NCBI GenBank assembly: GCA_019186845.1
Contig: JABARW010000029.1
Span: 1 to 64,000, forward strand
Length of the DNA: 64,000 bases
Source: Planctomycetota bacterium
Lineage (GTDB): Bacteria; Planctomycetota; UBA8742; UBA2392
Direction of reading: 5' to 3'
Shown: positions 44,014 through 52,732 of the stretch, in pieces
Numbering within the stretch: the first letter of the stretch is position 1
Layout: each line of letters opens with the position of its first letter
Notes under the pieces: generated by a model
Database searches by the model: none
Told to the model about the DNA's origin: nothing
What the model saw: the letters and a program-made list of their open reading frames with translations, nothing else
Translations under genes and position numbers: made by a program

Positions 44014-45510
44014 TTACAGCCCTCTCTTGGGCGAAGCCGTGAAGCCAAAGCCGACTTCGCGCTTGTGGTCCTGCGGGTCCTTGAAAGCTTCGATGGCTTC
44101 TTCGCGGTGCATGGGCGGTATGACGAAGCGCTGGGCAAACGTGGGCAGCGAGGTCATGCGGTAGATGTCTTCGACCTCGGCTTCTGTGGTGTCGGCCAGC
44201 TTCAGGGCCTCGAGGGCGACGGCCATGGGGATGTCGCCTACTGTTTCCGCGCGCTTGAAGGTGCGCACCGCAACAAGCTTGCGCAGCACGTACTGGATCT
44301 TGGCCTCGTCACCCACGCTGAACAGGCTGGCCAGGTAGCCCATGGGCACGCGCTGCTGGTCAAAGGCATGGAAGATCGCCTTGGCATCCACGCCGTTTTC
44401 GTACACCTGGTTGGCCGTGGAACCCAGCACCGGCAGCAGCGGCGGCACGTAGTACAGCATGGGCAGCGTGCGGTATTCGATGTGCGGCGGCAGCGCGATC
44501 TTCCATACCTTCACGAACTGATATACCGGCGAGCGCTGGGCGAATTCGATCACCTGCTCGGGCATGCCCGCCTTGCGGGCGGCCGCGATCACGTTGGGAT
44601 CGTTGGGGTCGAGAATCAGGTCGCGCTGTCCCTCCACCAGCTTCTCGGGAGGCAGCTTGGCAATCTCGTCAATGCGGTCGGCGTCATACAGCAGCAGGCC
44701 CAGGTAGCGGATGCGGCCCACGCAAGAATGGAAGCAGGCCGGAGCCTGACCCGTCTCCAGGCGCGGATAGCACAGCAGGCACTTCTCACTCTTGCCCGTG
44801 CTCCAGTTGTAATAGGTCTTCTTGTAGGGGCAGGCCGCCACGCAGGAGCGCCAAGCGCGGCAGCGCTTCTGGTTGATCAGCACGATGCCGTCTTCGCCGC
44901 GCTTGTACAAAGCGCCCGAAGGGCAGCTCGCGACACAGGCGGGGTTGAGGCAGTGGTTGCAGATGCGCGGGAAGTAGAAGAATACGAGGCGCTCGACAGC
45001 CTGGAGCTGCTGGCGCTGTTCCTCGCTGACGTCTTTGAGGTTGGGATCGTTGGCGGCATAGATATTGGAGCCGCCGAGGTCATCGTCCCAGTTAGGACCG
45101 GACTCGATGTCGATGTATTCGCCCGTGACCTTTGAAATCGGGAGCGCCGTGGGCTGGTCAGTGCCGGCCGGGGCGTTGAAGAGGTCTTCATACTTGTAGG
45201 TCCATGGCTCGTAGTAATCGTCCATGGTGGGCAGGTGCGGGTTGTGGAAAATGTTGGTGATGATGCGGCCCTTGCCCGTCGACTTCAGGCGCAGGCGGCC
45301 TCCCTTCACTTCCCAGCCGCCGCGATACTTGGACTGGTCTTCCCACTGCGTGGGATAGCCCGTGCCAGGCTTGGTCTCCACGTTGTTGAACCACATGTAC
45401 TCGGTGCCCTTGCGATCGGTCCAGATGTTCTTGCAGGCGATACTGCAAGTGTGGCAACCGATGCACTTGTCGAGGTGGAACACCATCGAAACTTGAGCGC
45501 GCACGTTCAT
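44014..45510 (-). CDS. narH: Respiratory nitrate reductase, iron-sulfur subunit NarH
   Basis: A 498-residue ferredoxin-like subunit binding three 4Fe-4S clusters and one 3Fe-4S cluster. Visible: CIGCHTCSIACKNIW, CNHCLNPACVASCPSGALYKR, CRAWRSCVAACPYKK (tryptophan in place of a cysteine gives the 3Fe cluster) and CLLCYPRLETGQAPACFHSCVGRIRYLG. It links NarG and NarI. In normal operons narH directly follows narG; here a hemerythrin gene is between them. Confidence 0.95.
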   Translation of the reverse strand: MNVRAQVSMVFHLDKCIGCHTCSIACKNIWTDRKGTEYMWFNNVETKPGTGYPTQWEDQSKYRGGWEVKGGRLRLKSTGKGRIITNIFHNPHLPTMDDYYEPWTYKYEDLFNAPAGTDQPTALPISKVTGEYIDIESGPNWDDDLGGSNIYAANDPNLKDVSEEQRQQLQAVERLVFFYFPRICNHCLNPACVASCPSGALYKRGEDGIVLINQKRCRAWRSCVAACPYKKTYYNWSTGKSEKCLLCYPRLETGQAPACFHSCVGRIRYLGLLLYDADRIDEIAKLPPEKLVEGQRDLILDPNDPNVIAAARKAGMPEQVIEFAQRSPVYQFVKVWKIALPPHIEYRTLPMLYYVPPLLPVLGSTANQVYENGVDAKAIFHAFDQQRVPMGYLASLFSVGDEAKIQYVLRKLVAVRTFKRAETVGDIPMAVALEALKLADTTEAEVEDIYRMTSLPTFAQRFVIPPMHREEAIEAFKDPQDHKREVGFGFTASPKRGL

Positions 45511-45525
45511 GGCATTATCCCGGTG

Positions 45526-45930
45526 CTAGAGAACCACTCCACGCTGCCTGAAATACTCCGCATACTTCCTGTCTGAGCCCTGAATGTGGCGCGTCAGCCA
45601 CACCTTCAGGAACGACTGCACATCCTGCCTGAGGACCGCCTTGCCCAGCTCGATGCGGCGGTACAGGTGTTTCACATAGGCCTCGAAGACCTCGTGCTCA
45701 TGACGATGGCTCTCATATTCCGGAAAGCCGTGGTCGCGCATGAGCTGCTCTTCGAAGCTGAAGTGCTCGACCGTGTAGCGCTTGAGGGCGTCGAGCACCT
45801 CCAGAATCTCCGGCACCTGGCCGTCCACCAGCCCTCCCAGGCGGTCAAGCAGGTCAATCAAGTGCTGGTGCTGGTCGTCGATGACGGCGATGTCGAACCG
45901 GAAACTCGTATTCGTATGCGTCGTCGCCAT
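45526..45930 (-). CDS. Bacteriohemerythrin within the nar operon
   Basis: A 134-residue single-domain hemerythrin with iron ligands in IDDQHQHLIDLLDRLGG, KRYTVEHFSFEEQLMRDHGFPEYESHRHEHEVF and KVWLTRHIQGSDRKYAEYF. These are the conserved H, HxxxE, HxxxH and HxxxxD positions that hold a di-iron site for O2 (or NO) binding. ATG 45930 was chosen since GGAG lies 7 bases upstream, but abuts the earlier ATG. It is 12 bases after narG and 15 before narH, so it is expressed with nitrate reductase. Confidence 0.9.
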   Translation of the reverse strand: MATTHTNTSFRFDIAVIDDQHQHLIDLLDRLGGLVDGQVPEILEVLDALKRYTVEHFSFEEQLMRDHGFPEYESHRHEHEVFEAYVKHLYRRIELGKAVLRQDVQSFLKVWLTRHIQGSDRKYAEYFRQRGVVL

Positions 45931-45942
45931 GACCATGCTCCG

Positions 45943-48900
45943 TTACCACTCCAGCTTGCTGAGCTTGCGCACGAGCACGTGCGTATCGCGGTTGACGCCC
46001 GTGGGGCCCCAGTAGTTGAAGTGATAGGTGAACTGACCGTAGCCGCCGACCATCAGCGTGGGTTTGAGGCGCACACGCGTCAGGCTGTTGTGGCCGCCGC
46101 CGCGCTTGCCGCCGCGCAACTGCGACTTCGGCACGCCGTAGGTGCGCTCGGGCGAGTGGTAGACAATGCACAGGCCCTCGGGGATGCGCGCCGACACATT
46201 GGCGCGCGTCACCAGCACACCGTTGTCGTTGTGAATCTCCAGCCAGTCGTTGTCCTTGATGCCGAGCTTCTCTGCGTCCTTGGGGTTCATCCAGAAAGGC
46301 TCGCAGCCGCGCGACAGCGTCGTCATGCGCTCGTTGTCGCCATAGGTGCTGTGGATGTGCCACTTGCCGTGCGGCGTGAGGTAGTTCAGCATCAGCGTGT
46401 TCTCGTCCTTCTCCGAGTACACGAGATCGCCGTAGCTCATGGGCGTGGGGCGCGGCTTGTAGGTGCAGAGATGTTCGCCGAACTGCAGGTAGCCTTCGTG
46501 ATCGAGGTAGTAGTGCTGCCGGCCCGTCAGGGTGCGGAAGGGCACGTTGTTCTCGATGTTGTAGACAAAGGGCGCATAGGCGCGGCCGTTGCTCGGCAGG
46601 CCTGACCACATCGCCGAGTTGTGCTGGCGCCGCGGCTGGGACTGGATGTCGTTGTAGTTCATGCGCACGCCGCGGCTGGCATCAGCCAGGTGCGTGAGCG
46701 GCACTCCACAGCGCTCTTCCATTTCCTTGTAGCCGCGCCAGGCCATCTCGCCGTTGGTCACTGAAGCGAAGTTGAGGATGATGTCGCAGGCCTCCTCGGC
46801 ACGCTCGATAGAGGGGAACTTCTTGCCGTCTATGGTCTGGGTGCGCCGGAAGGGCGACTTGGTGAACTCGTCATAGAGGTCGTCACACTTGTAGTGCGTG
46901 CCGTGGGCGCCCAGGCCCTTTTCGCGCACCAGGGGGCCAAAGGCGCAGTAGCGCGCGTGCAGATTCACGAAGTCGCGGGCAATGACCGTCATGTTGGGCA
47001 TGGTCTTGCCGGGCACGGCTTCATCCTTGCCGCTGATCCAGTCCGGGATGCGGGGCTGGGCGAGCTCGGCGGCGCTGTCGTGCTGCAGCGGGCCGGAGTA
47101 AAGGTCGCGCAGAGGCTGGGGGATGTGCTTCTTGGCGAGTTCCGAGGTTTCCTTGGCAATGGCTTTGAAGATGTCCCAATCGCTCTTGCTTTCCCAGCAG
47201 GGCGGAACGGCCGCCGACAGCGGGTTGACGTAGGCGTGCATGTCCGTCGTGTTCAGGTCGGCCTTTTCGTACCAGGTGGCCGCGGGCAGCACGATGTCGG
47301 AGTAAAGCGCCGACGTGTCCATGCGGAAGTTCAGGTCGACGATCAGGTCCATCTTCCCCTGTGGAGCCGTCTCGTGCCAGGCGATCTCGCGCACGGCGCC
47401 CTTGGCCACCGTCTCCTGCGCGATAGCGTTGGTGTGCGTGCCGAGGTAGTGCTTGAGGAAGAACTCGTGGCCCTTGGCACTGGACATCAGGGCGTTGCCG
47501 CGCCAGATGTACCAGACGCGGGGCCAGTTCTCCGGGGCGTCGGGGTCTTCGATGGAGAACTTGAGCTTCTTCTCCTTGAGCTGCCTGACTGCGTAATCGA
47601 TGACTTCTTTGTCGGTCTTGGCGCCGGCGGCCTCGGCCTCCTGCACCAGCTTGACGCTGCTCTTGTTGAACTGCGGATAGAAGGGCAGCCAGCCGTTGCG
47701 CACCGCCGTGACGTTCACGTCCGCCGCGTGGCCTTTGGCCAGGCTGTTGGCGGGCTGGACCGTGGGCACGGTGTGATAGTCCGTGAAGTTCTTTTCATAG
47801 CGCCACTGGTCGGTGTGGATGTAGTGCCAGCTCGGCGCGTTCTGCAGCCTCGCCGCGGGGTTCCAGTCGCGGCCCAGGGCAATGGCTGCCCAAGGTTCGC
47901 CGGGGGCCAGCTTCTCCTGTCCGACGTAATGGGCCAGGCCGCCGCCGTTGACACCCACGCAGCCGCAGAGAAGCATGGCGTTGATGGCCGCGCGGTAGAT
48001 CAGGTTGTTGTGGTACCAATGGTCGATGCCGGCGCCGATGATGACGGTGCACTTGCCGCCGGTGAGTTCGGCCGTGCGGGCCCAGTCGCGAGCAAAGCGG
48101 ATGACCTGCTGGCGCCCGATTCCTGTGCGCATTTCCTGCCAGGCCGGGGTGTAAGACGCCTCGGCGTCGTCGTAGTTCTTGGCGTATTCGCCGCCCAGGC
48201 CGCGATCCACGCCGTACTGCGCCAGCATCAGGTCGAACACGGTGCAGACCGGCACCCGGCCCTCGCTGGTCTCGACGTACTTCACGGGCACGCCGCGCAT
48301 CACCTGCTTGCCCTTGACGAAGTCGTCAAAGCCCACCTGCAGCACGCCGTCCTTGATCTCGGCGAGGCTGAGCAGGGGGTCGAGGTCCTGGCCGTCCACG
48401 CCGTCCTTGAGCAGGAGGTTCCACTGTCCCTTCTTCTCCTGCCAGCGGTGGCCAATAAAGCCCATGGGCATGCGAGGCTGGCCGGAGTGCTTGTCCCAAA
48501 GCAGGAACTTCCAGTCACCCTTGTCTTCGGCCTTGTACTTGTCCACGGTGTTGGCGCGCAGAAGGCGGCCGGGCCGGAGCACATCGCCCTGCTTCTCGAG
48601 CCTGACAAGCAGGGGGTTGTCGGTGAAGCGCTTGTTGTAATCCACAAAGCGCGGCACCTGCTTGTCGAGGAAGTACTCCTTGAGGATGACGTGAACGACA
48701 CTCATCCAGAAGGCGCCGTCCTGGCCGGCGTGGATGGGCACCCACTCGTCGGCGAACTTGGAAACCTGGTTGAAGTCGGGCGCGAAGACCACGACCTTGG
48801 TGCCGTTGTGGCGGGCCTCGACGGCGAAGTGTGCGTCGGGCGTGCGCGTCATGTTCAGGTTGCTGCCCATGATCGCGATAAACTTGGCGTTGTACCAGTC

Positions 48901-49578
48901 GGCCGACTCATTGACGTCCGTCTGTTCGCCCCAGATCTCGGGGCTGGCGGGGGGGAGGTCGCAGTACCAGTCGTAGAAGGAAAGCGACACGCCGCCCATG
49001 AGCTGCAGGAAGCGGGCGCCGGCGGCGTAGCTCACCATGCTCATGGCCGGAATGGGCGAGAACCCGTTGATGCGGTCGGGGCCCCACGTCTTGGCCGTAT
49101 GGATGTTGGCCGCGGCCATGATGTCGAGCACCGTGGCCCAGGTGGTGCGGCGGAAGCCGCCCTTGCCGCGTGCCTTCTGGTAGCCGCGGCGGAGTTCCAC
49201 GTCGTTCTGGATGCTGGCCCAGGCCTCGACGGAATCGCTGTGGCGACCCTTGGCGGCCTTCCAGGCGTCGAGCAGCGCGCCGCGGATGTAGGGATACTTG
49301 ACGCGCAGCGGGCTGTAGAGGTACCAGCTGTAGGAGATGCCGCGCTGGCAGCCGCGGGGTTCGTAGGGCGGGATTTCGCCGGCAAGCGGGAGGTAATCCA
49401 GCGCCTGCATCTCCCACGTCACGATGCCGTCCTTCACGTACACCATCCAGCCGCAGCTGCCGGTGCAGTTGACGCCGTGCGTGGAGCGGATGACTTTGTC
49501 GTGGGACCAGCGGTTGCGGTAAAACTCTTCCCAGGAGCGTGTTTCAGGGTCAACGATGTCTTGGATCCACGAGCTCAT
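45943..49578 (-). CDS. narG: Respiratory nitrate reductase, catalytic subunit NarG
   Basis: A 1211-residue molybdenum enzyme, full length for the cytoplasmic-facing NarG. The N-terminal cluster motif is H34-x3-C38-x3-C42...C77 ([19 protein letters not shown]). The molybdenum aspartate lies in [29 protein letters not shown], and the C-terminal cofactor-binding part includes [44 protein letters not shown]. It reduces nitrate to nitrite. It overlaps narC by 4 bases (ATGA) and is of the canonical NarG rather than the NXR periplasmic type. Confidence 0.96.
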   Translation of the reverse strand: MSSWIQDIVDPETRSWEEFYRNRWSHDKVIRSTHGVNCTGSCGWMVYVKDGIVTWEMQALDYLPLAGEIPPYEPRGCQRGISYSWYLYSPLRVKYPYIRGALLDAWKAAKGRHSDSVEAWASIQNDVELRRGYQKARGKGGFRRTTWATVLDIMAAANIHTAKTWGPDRINGFSPIPAMSMVSYAAGARFLQLMGGVSLSFYDWYCDLPPASPEIWGEQTDVNESADWYNAKFIAIMGSNLNMTRTPDAHFAVEARHNGTKVVVFAPDFNQVSKFADEWVPIHAGQDGAFWMSVVHVILKEYFLDKQVPRFVDYNKRFTDNPLLVRLEKQGDVLRPGRLLRANTVDKYKAEDKGDWKFLLWDKHSGQPRMPMGFIGHRWQEKKGQWNLLLKDGVDGQDLDPLLSLAEIKDGVLQVGFDDFVKGKQVMRGVPVKYVETSEGRVPVCTVFDLMLAQYGVDRGLGGEYAKNYDDAEASYTPAWQEMRTGIGRQQVIRFARDWARTAELTGGKCTVIIGAGIDHWYHNNLIYRAAINAMLLCGCVGVNGGGLAHYVGQEKLAPGEPWAAIALGRDWNPAARLQNAPSWHYIHTDQWRYEKNFTDYHTVPTVQPANSLAKGHAADVNVTAVRNGWLPFYPQFNKSSVKLVQEAEAAGAKTDKEVIDYAVRQLKEKKLKFSIEDPDAPENWPRVWYIWRGNALMSSAKGHEFFLKHYLGTHTNAIAQETVAKGAVREIAWHETAPQGKMDLIVDLNFRMDTSALYSDIVLPAATWYEKADLNTTDMHAYVNPLSAAVPPCWESKSDWDIFKAIAKETSELAKKHIPQPLRDLYSGPLQHDSAAELAQPRIPDWISGKDEAVPGKTMPNMTVIARDFVNLHARYCAFGPLVREKGLGAHGTHYKCDDLYDEFTKSPFRRTQTIDGKKFPSIERAEEACDIILNFASVTNGEMAWRGYKEMEERCGVPLTHLADASRGVRMNYNDIQSQPRRQHNSAMWSGLPSNGRAYAPFVYNIENNVPFRTLTGRQHYYLDHEGYLQFGEHLCTYKPRPTPMSYGDLVYSEKDENTLMLNYLTPHGKWHIHSTYGDNERMTTLSRGCEPFWMNPKDAEKLGIKDNDWLEIHNDNGVLVTRANVSARIPEGLCIVYHSPERTYGVPKSQLRGGKRGGGHNSLTRVRLKPTLMVGGYGQFTYHFNYWGPTGVNRDTHVLVRKLSKLEW

Positions 49579-50447
49579 TTTGAGCCTCCCACCAGGGTCT
49601 TGCGCACGTTGCGGAAACGCCTGATCCAGATCAGGTCCAGGGCAATCAGCAGCGCGATCGCGCCGACGATGCCGTAAATAATGAAGTAGTCGCGGCCGGG
49701 CGGCGGCGCGGTGGTCTTGGACACGTCGCCGAGGTAGGCCGTGAGGGCAATGACCTCTTCCTCGGTCATGGGCTTGTCGGCGAAAACCTGCTTCATCACG
49801 AGGAACTGGGGCGAGGCCAGCGAGGCGCGCAGGCCCGCCTCACCGCCGTTGCGGTTGAAGGCATTGCTCAGGTCCGTGTACTTCGCGCCCACGGTGGCCG
49901 CCAGCGTTCCGCCGCCAAGGCCGGTCAGGCCCGTAATGCTGTGGCAGGAGATGCAGGAAGGTCCGCCGTTTGCGAGCCGAGCCTCGCCCGTAAAGAGGCG
50001 CCGGCCGAGGTCGATATCCTCGGGCGTGGCGCCGCGCAGTTTCTTGACCGTGAGGCCGGGGCCGCCGGCGAACATGAAATCAATGATGTCGTTGAGTACG
50101 TTATCGCCCAGCGCGGCCTGGGCCGGCATGGTGTCGCCGAACTCGGCCTTGACCTTCTTGGCGTAATCGTCGTTGGTACCGGCCGGGTTTTTGAGGAAGG
50201 CCATGAGCCATTCGCGCGAGGGCACACGGTCCTTGAGACCCGCGAGATCGGGGCCAACGAGCTTGCCGCCGCCGATGGTGTGGCAGGGCGCGCAGCTGGT
50301 CTTGAACGGGTCGAGGCCCGCAGCCTTGGTACCAGCGGGCAGCTCGGCGGTCTGGGCGCTGGCTTCACGGCCCTCGAAGGCCAGGAAGACGCAGGCCAGC
50401 GAAGCGACGGCGAAGAGCAGCAGAAGGTGGGGAAGCATCCTGTTCAC
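49575..50447 (-). CDS. narC: Membrane-anchored diheme cytochrome c, NarC-like
   Basis: A 290-residue protein with a signal/anchor ([21 protein letters not shown]), two cytochrome c domains ([20 protein letters not shown] and [16 protein letters not shown]) and a C-terminal helix ([23 protein letters not shown]). A diheme cytochrome at the head of narGHJI is the layout of the Thermus nar cluster, where NarC assists electron transfer. Start GTG 50447 was preferred because AGGAG is 8 bases upstream; an earlier GTG touches that site. It heads the long nar-act transcript. Confidence 0.85.
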   Translation of the reverse strand: MNRMLPHLLLLFAVASLACVFLAFEGREASAQTAELPAGTKAAGLDPFKTSCAPCHTIGGGKLVGPDLAGLKDRVPSREWLMAFLKNPAGTNDDYAKKVKAEFGDTMPAQAALGDNVLNDIIDFMFAGGPGLTVKKLRGATPEDIDLGRRLFTGEARLANGGPSCISCHSITGLTGLGGGTLAATVGAKYTDLSNAFNRNGGEAGLRASLASPQFLVMKQVFADKPMTEEEVIALTAYLGDVSKTTAPPPGRDYFIIYGIVGAIALLIALDLIWIRRFRNVRKTLVGGSK

Positions 50448-50484
50448 GGCGGGCACTCCTGAAAGAACGGAACCGCGCTAATCG

Positions 50485-50496
50485 GATATCAGCATC
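50485..50496. promoter_or_regulatory. Candidate operator GATA-TCAG-CATC before narC
   Basis: GATA-N4-TATC with one mismatch (CATC), about 40 bases before the narC start and just downstream of the predicted -10. Together with flanking TAATCG it repeats TAATCGGATAT found before had. A protein bound here would block early elongation or initiation. Confidence 0.4.
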
Positions 50497-50507
50497 TCTT
50501 TAGGCCA

Positions 50508-50536
50508 GATATACCCCGCCTCCGCCCCGAGTCCAA
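50508..50536 (-). promoter_or_regulatory. Sigma70-like promoter for the nar-act operon
   Basis: On the minus strand TTGGAC (50536-50531), a 17-base spacer and TATATC (50513-50508). The leader to GTG 50447 is about 55 bases. Upstream lies an AT-rich inverted repeat AAGAC-N6-GTCTT (50543-50558), a possible activator site. The rest of the 263-base gap (50448-50710) has only these elements and the opposing promoter. Confidence 0.5.
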
Positions 50537-50618
50537 ACAAAAAAGACAAGAAAGTCTTCTTATCTTTAGTCACCGCCCCGCCTCGTCCCACCTCCCTAAA
50601 TACTGACACACCCTTGAC

Positions 50619-50648
50619 TTGGCGGATTTCACAACAAAATACGATAAT
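50619..50648 (+). promoter_or_regulatory. Possible promoter for the Nfu-hemerythrin gene
   Basis: TTGGCG (50619-50624), 18-base spacer and GATAAT (50643-50648), 62 bases before ATG 50711. The -10 is embedded in ATAATCGGA, close to TAATCGGATAT near narC and had. A TTGACT further upstream is an alternative -35 at poorer spacing. Confidence 0.4.
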
Positions 50649-50710
50649 CGGACCTTGTTGGGTGATTTAGGCCGCGCTAGAATTTGAACCAGTGGCCCAA
50701 AGGACCTGCC

Positions 50711-51490
50711 ATGAACCCGCTTCACCGCAAGGATGTCCTCAAAGTGCTTGACCAGGTTCGCCCCTACATCAAGGCCGACGGCGGCGACGTCGAGCTCGTC
50801 GATATCGCCGACAACGGCATCGTCTCCGTGCGCCTGACCGGCAACTGCGTTGGCTGCGCCAGCGCAGGCCAGACTGTCTTTGACGGCATCCAGTCCGCCC
50901 TTCAGGGCCAGCTCGCATGGGTCACAGGCGTGGCCCAGGTCGATGCCGATTACATGCCCGCCACCAGCCGGTCCGCCGCCACCGAGAGCGTCCAAGCCCT
51001 GCACCGCCGTGCGCGACGACACCTGCTGGACCTGCTCGCGGCCCTCGACGACCTGGAGCCCGGCAAGAACCTGCCCGAGGCTGTGCCCGCCTTCATCAAT
51101 CTGGCGCGCGGCGAGCTCAGCCAGCTCCTGCGCCTGGAGGAAGAGGTCATCTACGGCGCGGCCGAGAGCTTCCTGGGCCGCACGGCCGGCCCTGTGGCCG
51201 TGCTGAAGAAGGAACACGAACAGTTGCACCGCCTGTTCACGGAGTTCACCGACTTGGTGATCCGATTCGGCGGCGCCGGCGGTCCGGGCCCCGGCGAACT
51301 GCGCGCCGCCGCCCAGCGCATGGCGCGCTACTTCGAGCAGCACACGCAGAAGGAACAAAGCGTGCTGTTCAACGTTCTGAATGAGGGCCTGCAGCCTGAT
51401 CTGCAGGCCGAGCTACGCGAGGACATCGCCCGTCACGTGCAGCGCCTGGGCCTGGCCGGGGCGCTTGCCTCCACCAAGGAAAAGCCATGA
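50711..51490 (+). CDS. NifU C-terminal (Nfu) domain fused to a hemerythrin domain
   Basis: A 259-residue two-domain protein. Residues 1-80 are an Nfu scaffold domain (VLDQVRPYIKADGGDVELVDI and RLTGNCVGCASAGQTVFDGIQSAL, with the cluster-binding C46 and C49). Residues about 95-245 form a hemerythrin-like bundle (ARRHLLDLLAALDDLEPG, LLRLEEEVIYGAAESFLG, LKKEHEQLHRLFTEFTDL, RYFEQHTQKEQSVLFNVLNEGL). The linkage of an Fe-S carrier to a di-iron O2/NO-binding domain suggests repair of clusters damaged by NO or oxygen, similar in idea to RIC/YtfE. It is divergent from the nar operon and overlaps the next gene by 4 bases. Exact role unknown. Confidence 0.85.
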   Translation: MNPLHRKDVLKVLDQVRPYIKADGGDVELVDIADNGIVSVRLTGNCVGCASAGQTVFDGIQSALQGQLAWVTGVAQVDADYMPATSRSAATESVQALHRRARRHLLDLLAALDDLEPGKNLPEAVPAFINLARGELSQLLRLEEEVIYGAAESFLGRTAGPVAVLKKEHEQLHRLFTEFTDLVIRFGGAGGPGPGELRAAAQRMARYFEQHTQKEQSVLFNVLNEGLQPDLQAELREDIARHVQRLGLAGALASTKEKP

Positions 51491-52179
51491 GCGAACCCAA
51501 AGTCGTCAACCTGCCCGAGAAGGTCTTCGTGCCCGTCGTGCGCAAGCAGGGCAAGCAGGGCGACGTGGTCGAGGCCGTCAAGGCCGTCAACCCCGAAGGC
51601 AAGCAGATCCCCGTGGCCTTCACCAAGCCCGAGTATCTGCGCCAGTTCGCCGACGCCACGGGCATGAGCAAGATGTCCGAGGTCAAATGCATGGAAATGC
51701 CCACGGCCGCTCTGCTCGACCAGCTTGCATCCCACCACGAGCCCGAAGTCTGCATCGACCCCATGCAGGAGAGCGAAGCCACCCTCTCCTACAAGAAGGA
51801 AGGCGCCGTCAGCCGACAGTATCTTCCTCACGGCGCCCTGATGGACGTCAAGGCGCCCAGCTTCAGCCTGCCGGAGAACCACCTGCAGGACCTGCGCCGC
51901 GTCGCGGAAGAGCTGCCCACCATCGAGGCCGTGTGGCTCATGGAAATGGCCATCCGCAACGAAGGCCAGGAGGGCGAGCCCGAAACCCGCCCGCTGCTCG
52001 TGCTCAAGCAGAGCGTGCCCGAAGGTCACGAGCTCTTCCAGGACGCATTCATGGAAATGGGCGACCGCTGGTGCGAGACCTTGCCGCGCGGTATTGCCGT
52101 GGACATGCTGCCGGACCACGCCCTGCCCGTGGCGGGCAAGCTGTCGGATCAGTTTCTGGTGTACCAGCGCAAGAAGTAG
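51487..52179 (+). CDS. SseB-like protein
   Basis: A 230-residue cytoplasmic protein with an N-terminal SseB-like region (EKVFVPVVRKQGKQGDVVEAVKAVNPEGKQIPVAFTKPEYLRQFADATG) and a C-terminal region resembling SseB_C (FSLPENHLQDLRRVAEELPTIEAVWLMEMAIRNEG and RPLLVLKQSVPEGHELFQDAFMEMGDRWCETLPRGIAVDMLPDHALP). SseB relates to rhodanese-linked enhanced serine sensitivity, a poorly understood function. It overlaps the Nfu-hemerythrin gene by 4 bases, so it may share its pathway. Confidence 0.7.
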   Translation: MSEPKVVNLPEKVFVPVVRKQGKQGDVVEAVKAVNPEGKQIPVAFTKPEYLRQFADATGMSKMSEVKCMEMPTAALLDQLASHHEPEVCIDPMQESEATLSYKKEGAVSRQYLPHGALMDVKAPSFSLPENHLQDLRRVAEELPTIEAVWLMEMAIRNEGQEGEPETRPLLVLKQSVPEGHELFQDAFMEMGDRWCETLPRGIAVDMLPDHALPVAGKLSDQFLVYQRKK

Positions 52180-52249
52180 CCGTTCGCGCCAAGGGCTCTG
52201 ATGCGGATTCCCTGGGCCGCCCGTCGTGCCGCGGGCTCGAGCGCTGAGT

Positions 52250-52669
52250 ATGTTCAACCAGACTTGCGAGTATGCCGTTCGCGCGGCGATTGCCATTGCA
52301 CGCCACGACGCCGGGCAGTACGTGCTGGCCAGAGAACTCTCCCGCGAGCTGGACATACCGCATCAGTACCTCGCGAAAATCCTGCAGCAACTCGCGAAGT
52401 CCAAGGTGCTTGAGTCCTCGCGTGGCCGCCTTGGCGGCTTCCGCCTCGCACGCGCGGCCGCAAAAACGCGCCTCCTGGACATCGTCGCGCCCTTTGAAGA
52501 CCTGCGCCGCACAGACCAGTGCGTCATGGGGCAAAAAGTCTGCAGCGACGCCACGGCCTGCCCCATGCACGACTTCTGGGCCACCGTACGCAAACGCTAC
52601 CACGACGAACTGGAGGGCAAGACGCTGGCCGACTTCGTGAATTTCGAGAACAGCCGCCGATCCGCCTGA
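52250..52669 (+). CDS. Rrf2-family transcriptional regulator, second copy
   Basis: A 139-residue Rrf2 winged-helix protein. Helix-turn-helix region ELDIPHQYLAKILQQLAKSKVLESSRGRLGGFRLAR, then C91, C98 and C104 in QCVMGQKVCSDATACPMH, at the same positions and spacing as in the Rrf2 at 30476-30985. A cluster-containing NO/oxygen/iron sensor is likely. ATG 52250 was chosen from the conserved MFNQTCEYAV start. It follows the SseB-like gene by 70 bases without an obvious promoter, so may be co-transcribed with the Nfu-hemerythrin gene. Confidence 0.88.
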   Translation: MFNQTCEYAVRAAIAIARHDAGQYVLARELSRELDIPHQYLAKILQQLAKSKVLESSRGRLGGFRLARAAAKTRLLDIVAPFEDLRRTDQCVMGQKVCSDATACPMHDFWATVRKRYHDELEGKTLADFVNFENSRRSA

Positions 52670-52686
52670 GCAACGAAGGAATTTGA

Positions 52687-52716
52687 TTGATTTGCGTATT
52701 TTATTGTTTTTATGAT
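52687..52716 (+). promoter_or_regulatory. Possible promoter for fliS
   Basis: In a conspicuously AT-rich patch: TTGATT (52687-52692), 18-base spacer and TATGAT (52711-52716), 17 bases before ATG 52733. This gives a very short leader; a sigma28 type promoter was not seen. Confidence 0.35.
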
Positions 52717-52732
52717 TCGCGCGGAGGCCCTC

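Noticed and set aside
45943-49578. Nitrite oxidoreductase (NxrA) instead of nitrate reductase
   Set aside because: The subunit has the canonical NarG H-x3-C-x3-C motif and length, and is accompanied by narJ, narI and two NarK transporters; nothing specific to NXR is visible.
46894-49677. A 927-codon open frame opposite narG, and similarly long ones opposite actB (37178-39337), nod (11361-13301) and the second AAA+ gene (58174-60387)
   Set aside because: They lie wholly within confident genes on the other strand, have no motif, and are expected in GC-rich DNA where stop codons are scarce.
50543-50558. AAGAC-N6-GTCTT hairpin as a terminator
   Set aside because: The 5-bp AT-rich stem is too weak, no gene ends upstream of it on that strand; treated as a possible protein-binding site only.
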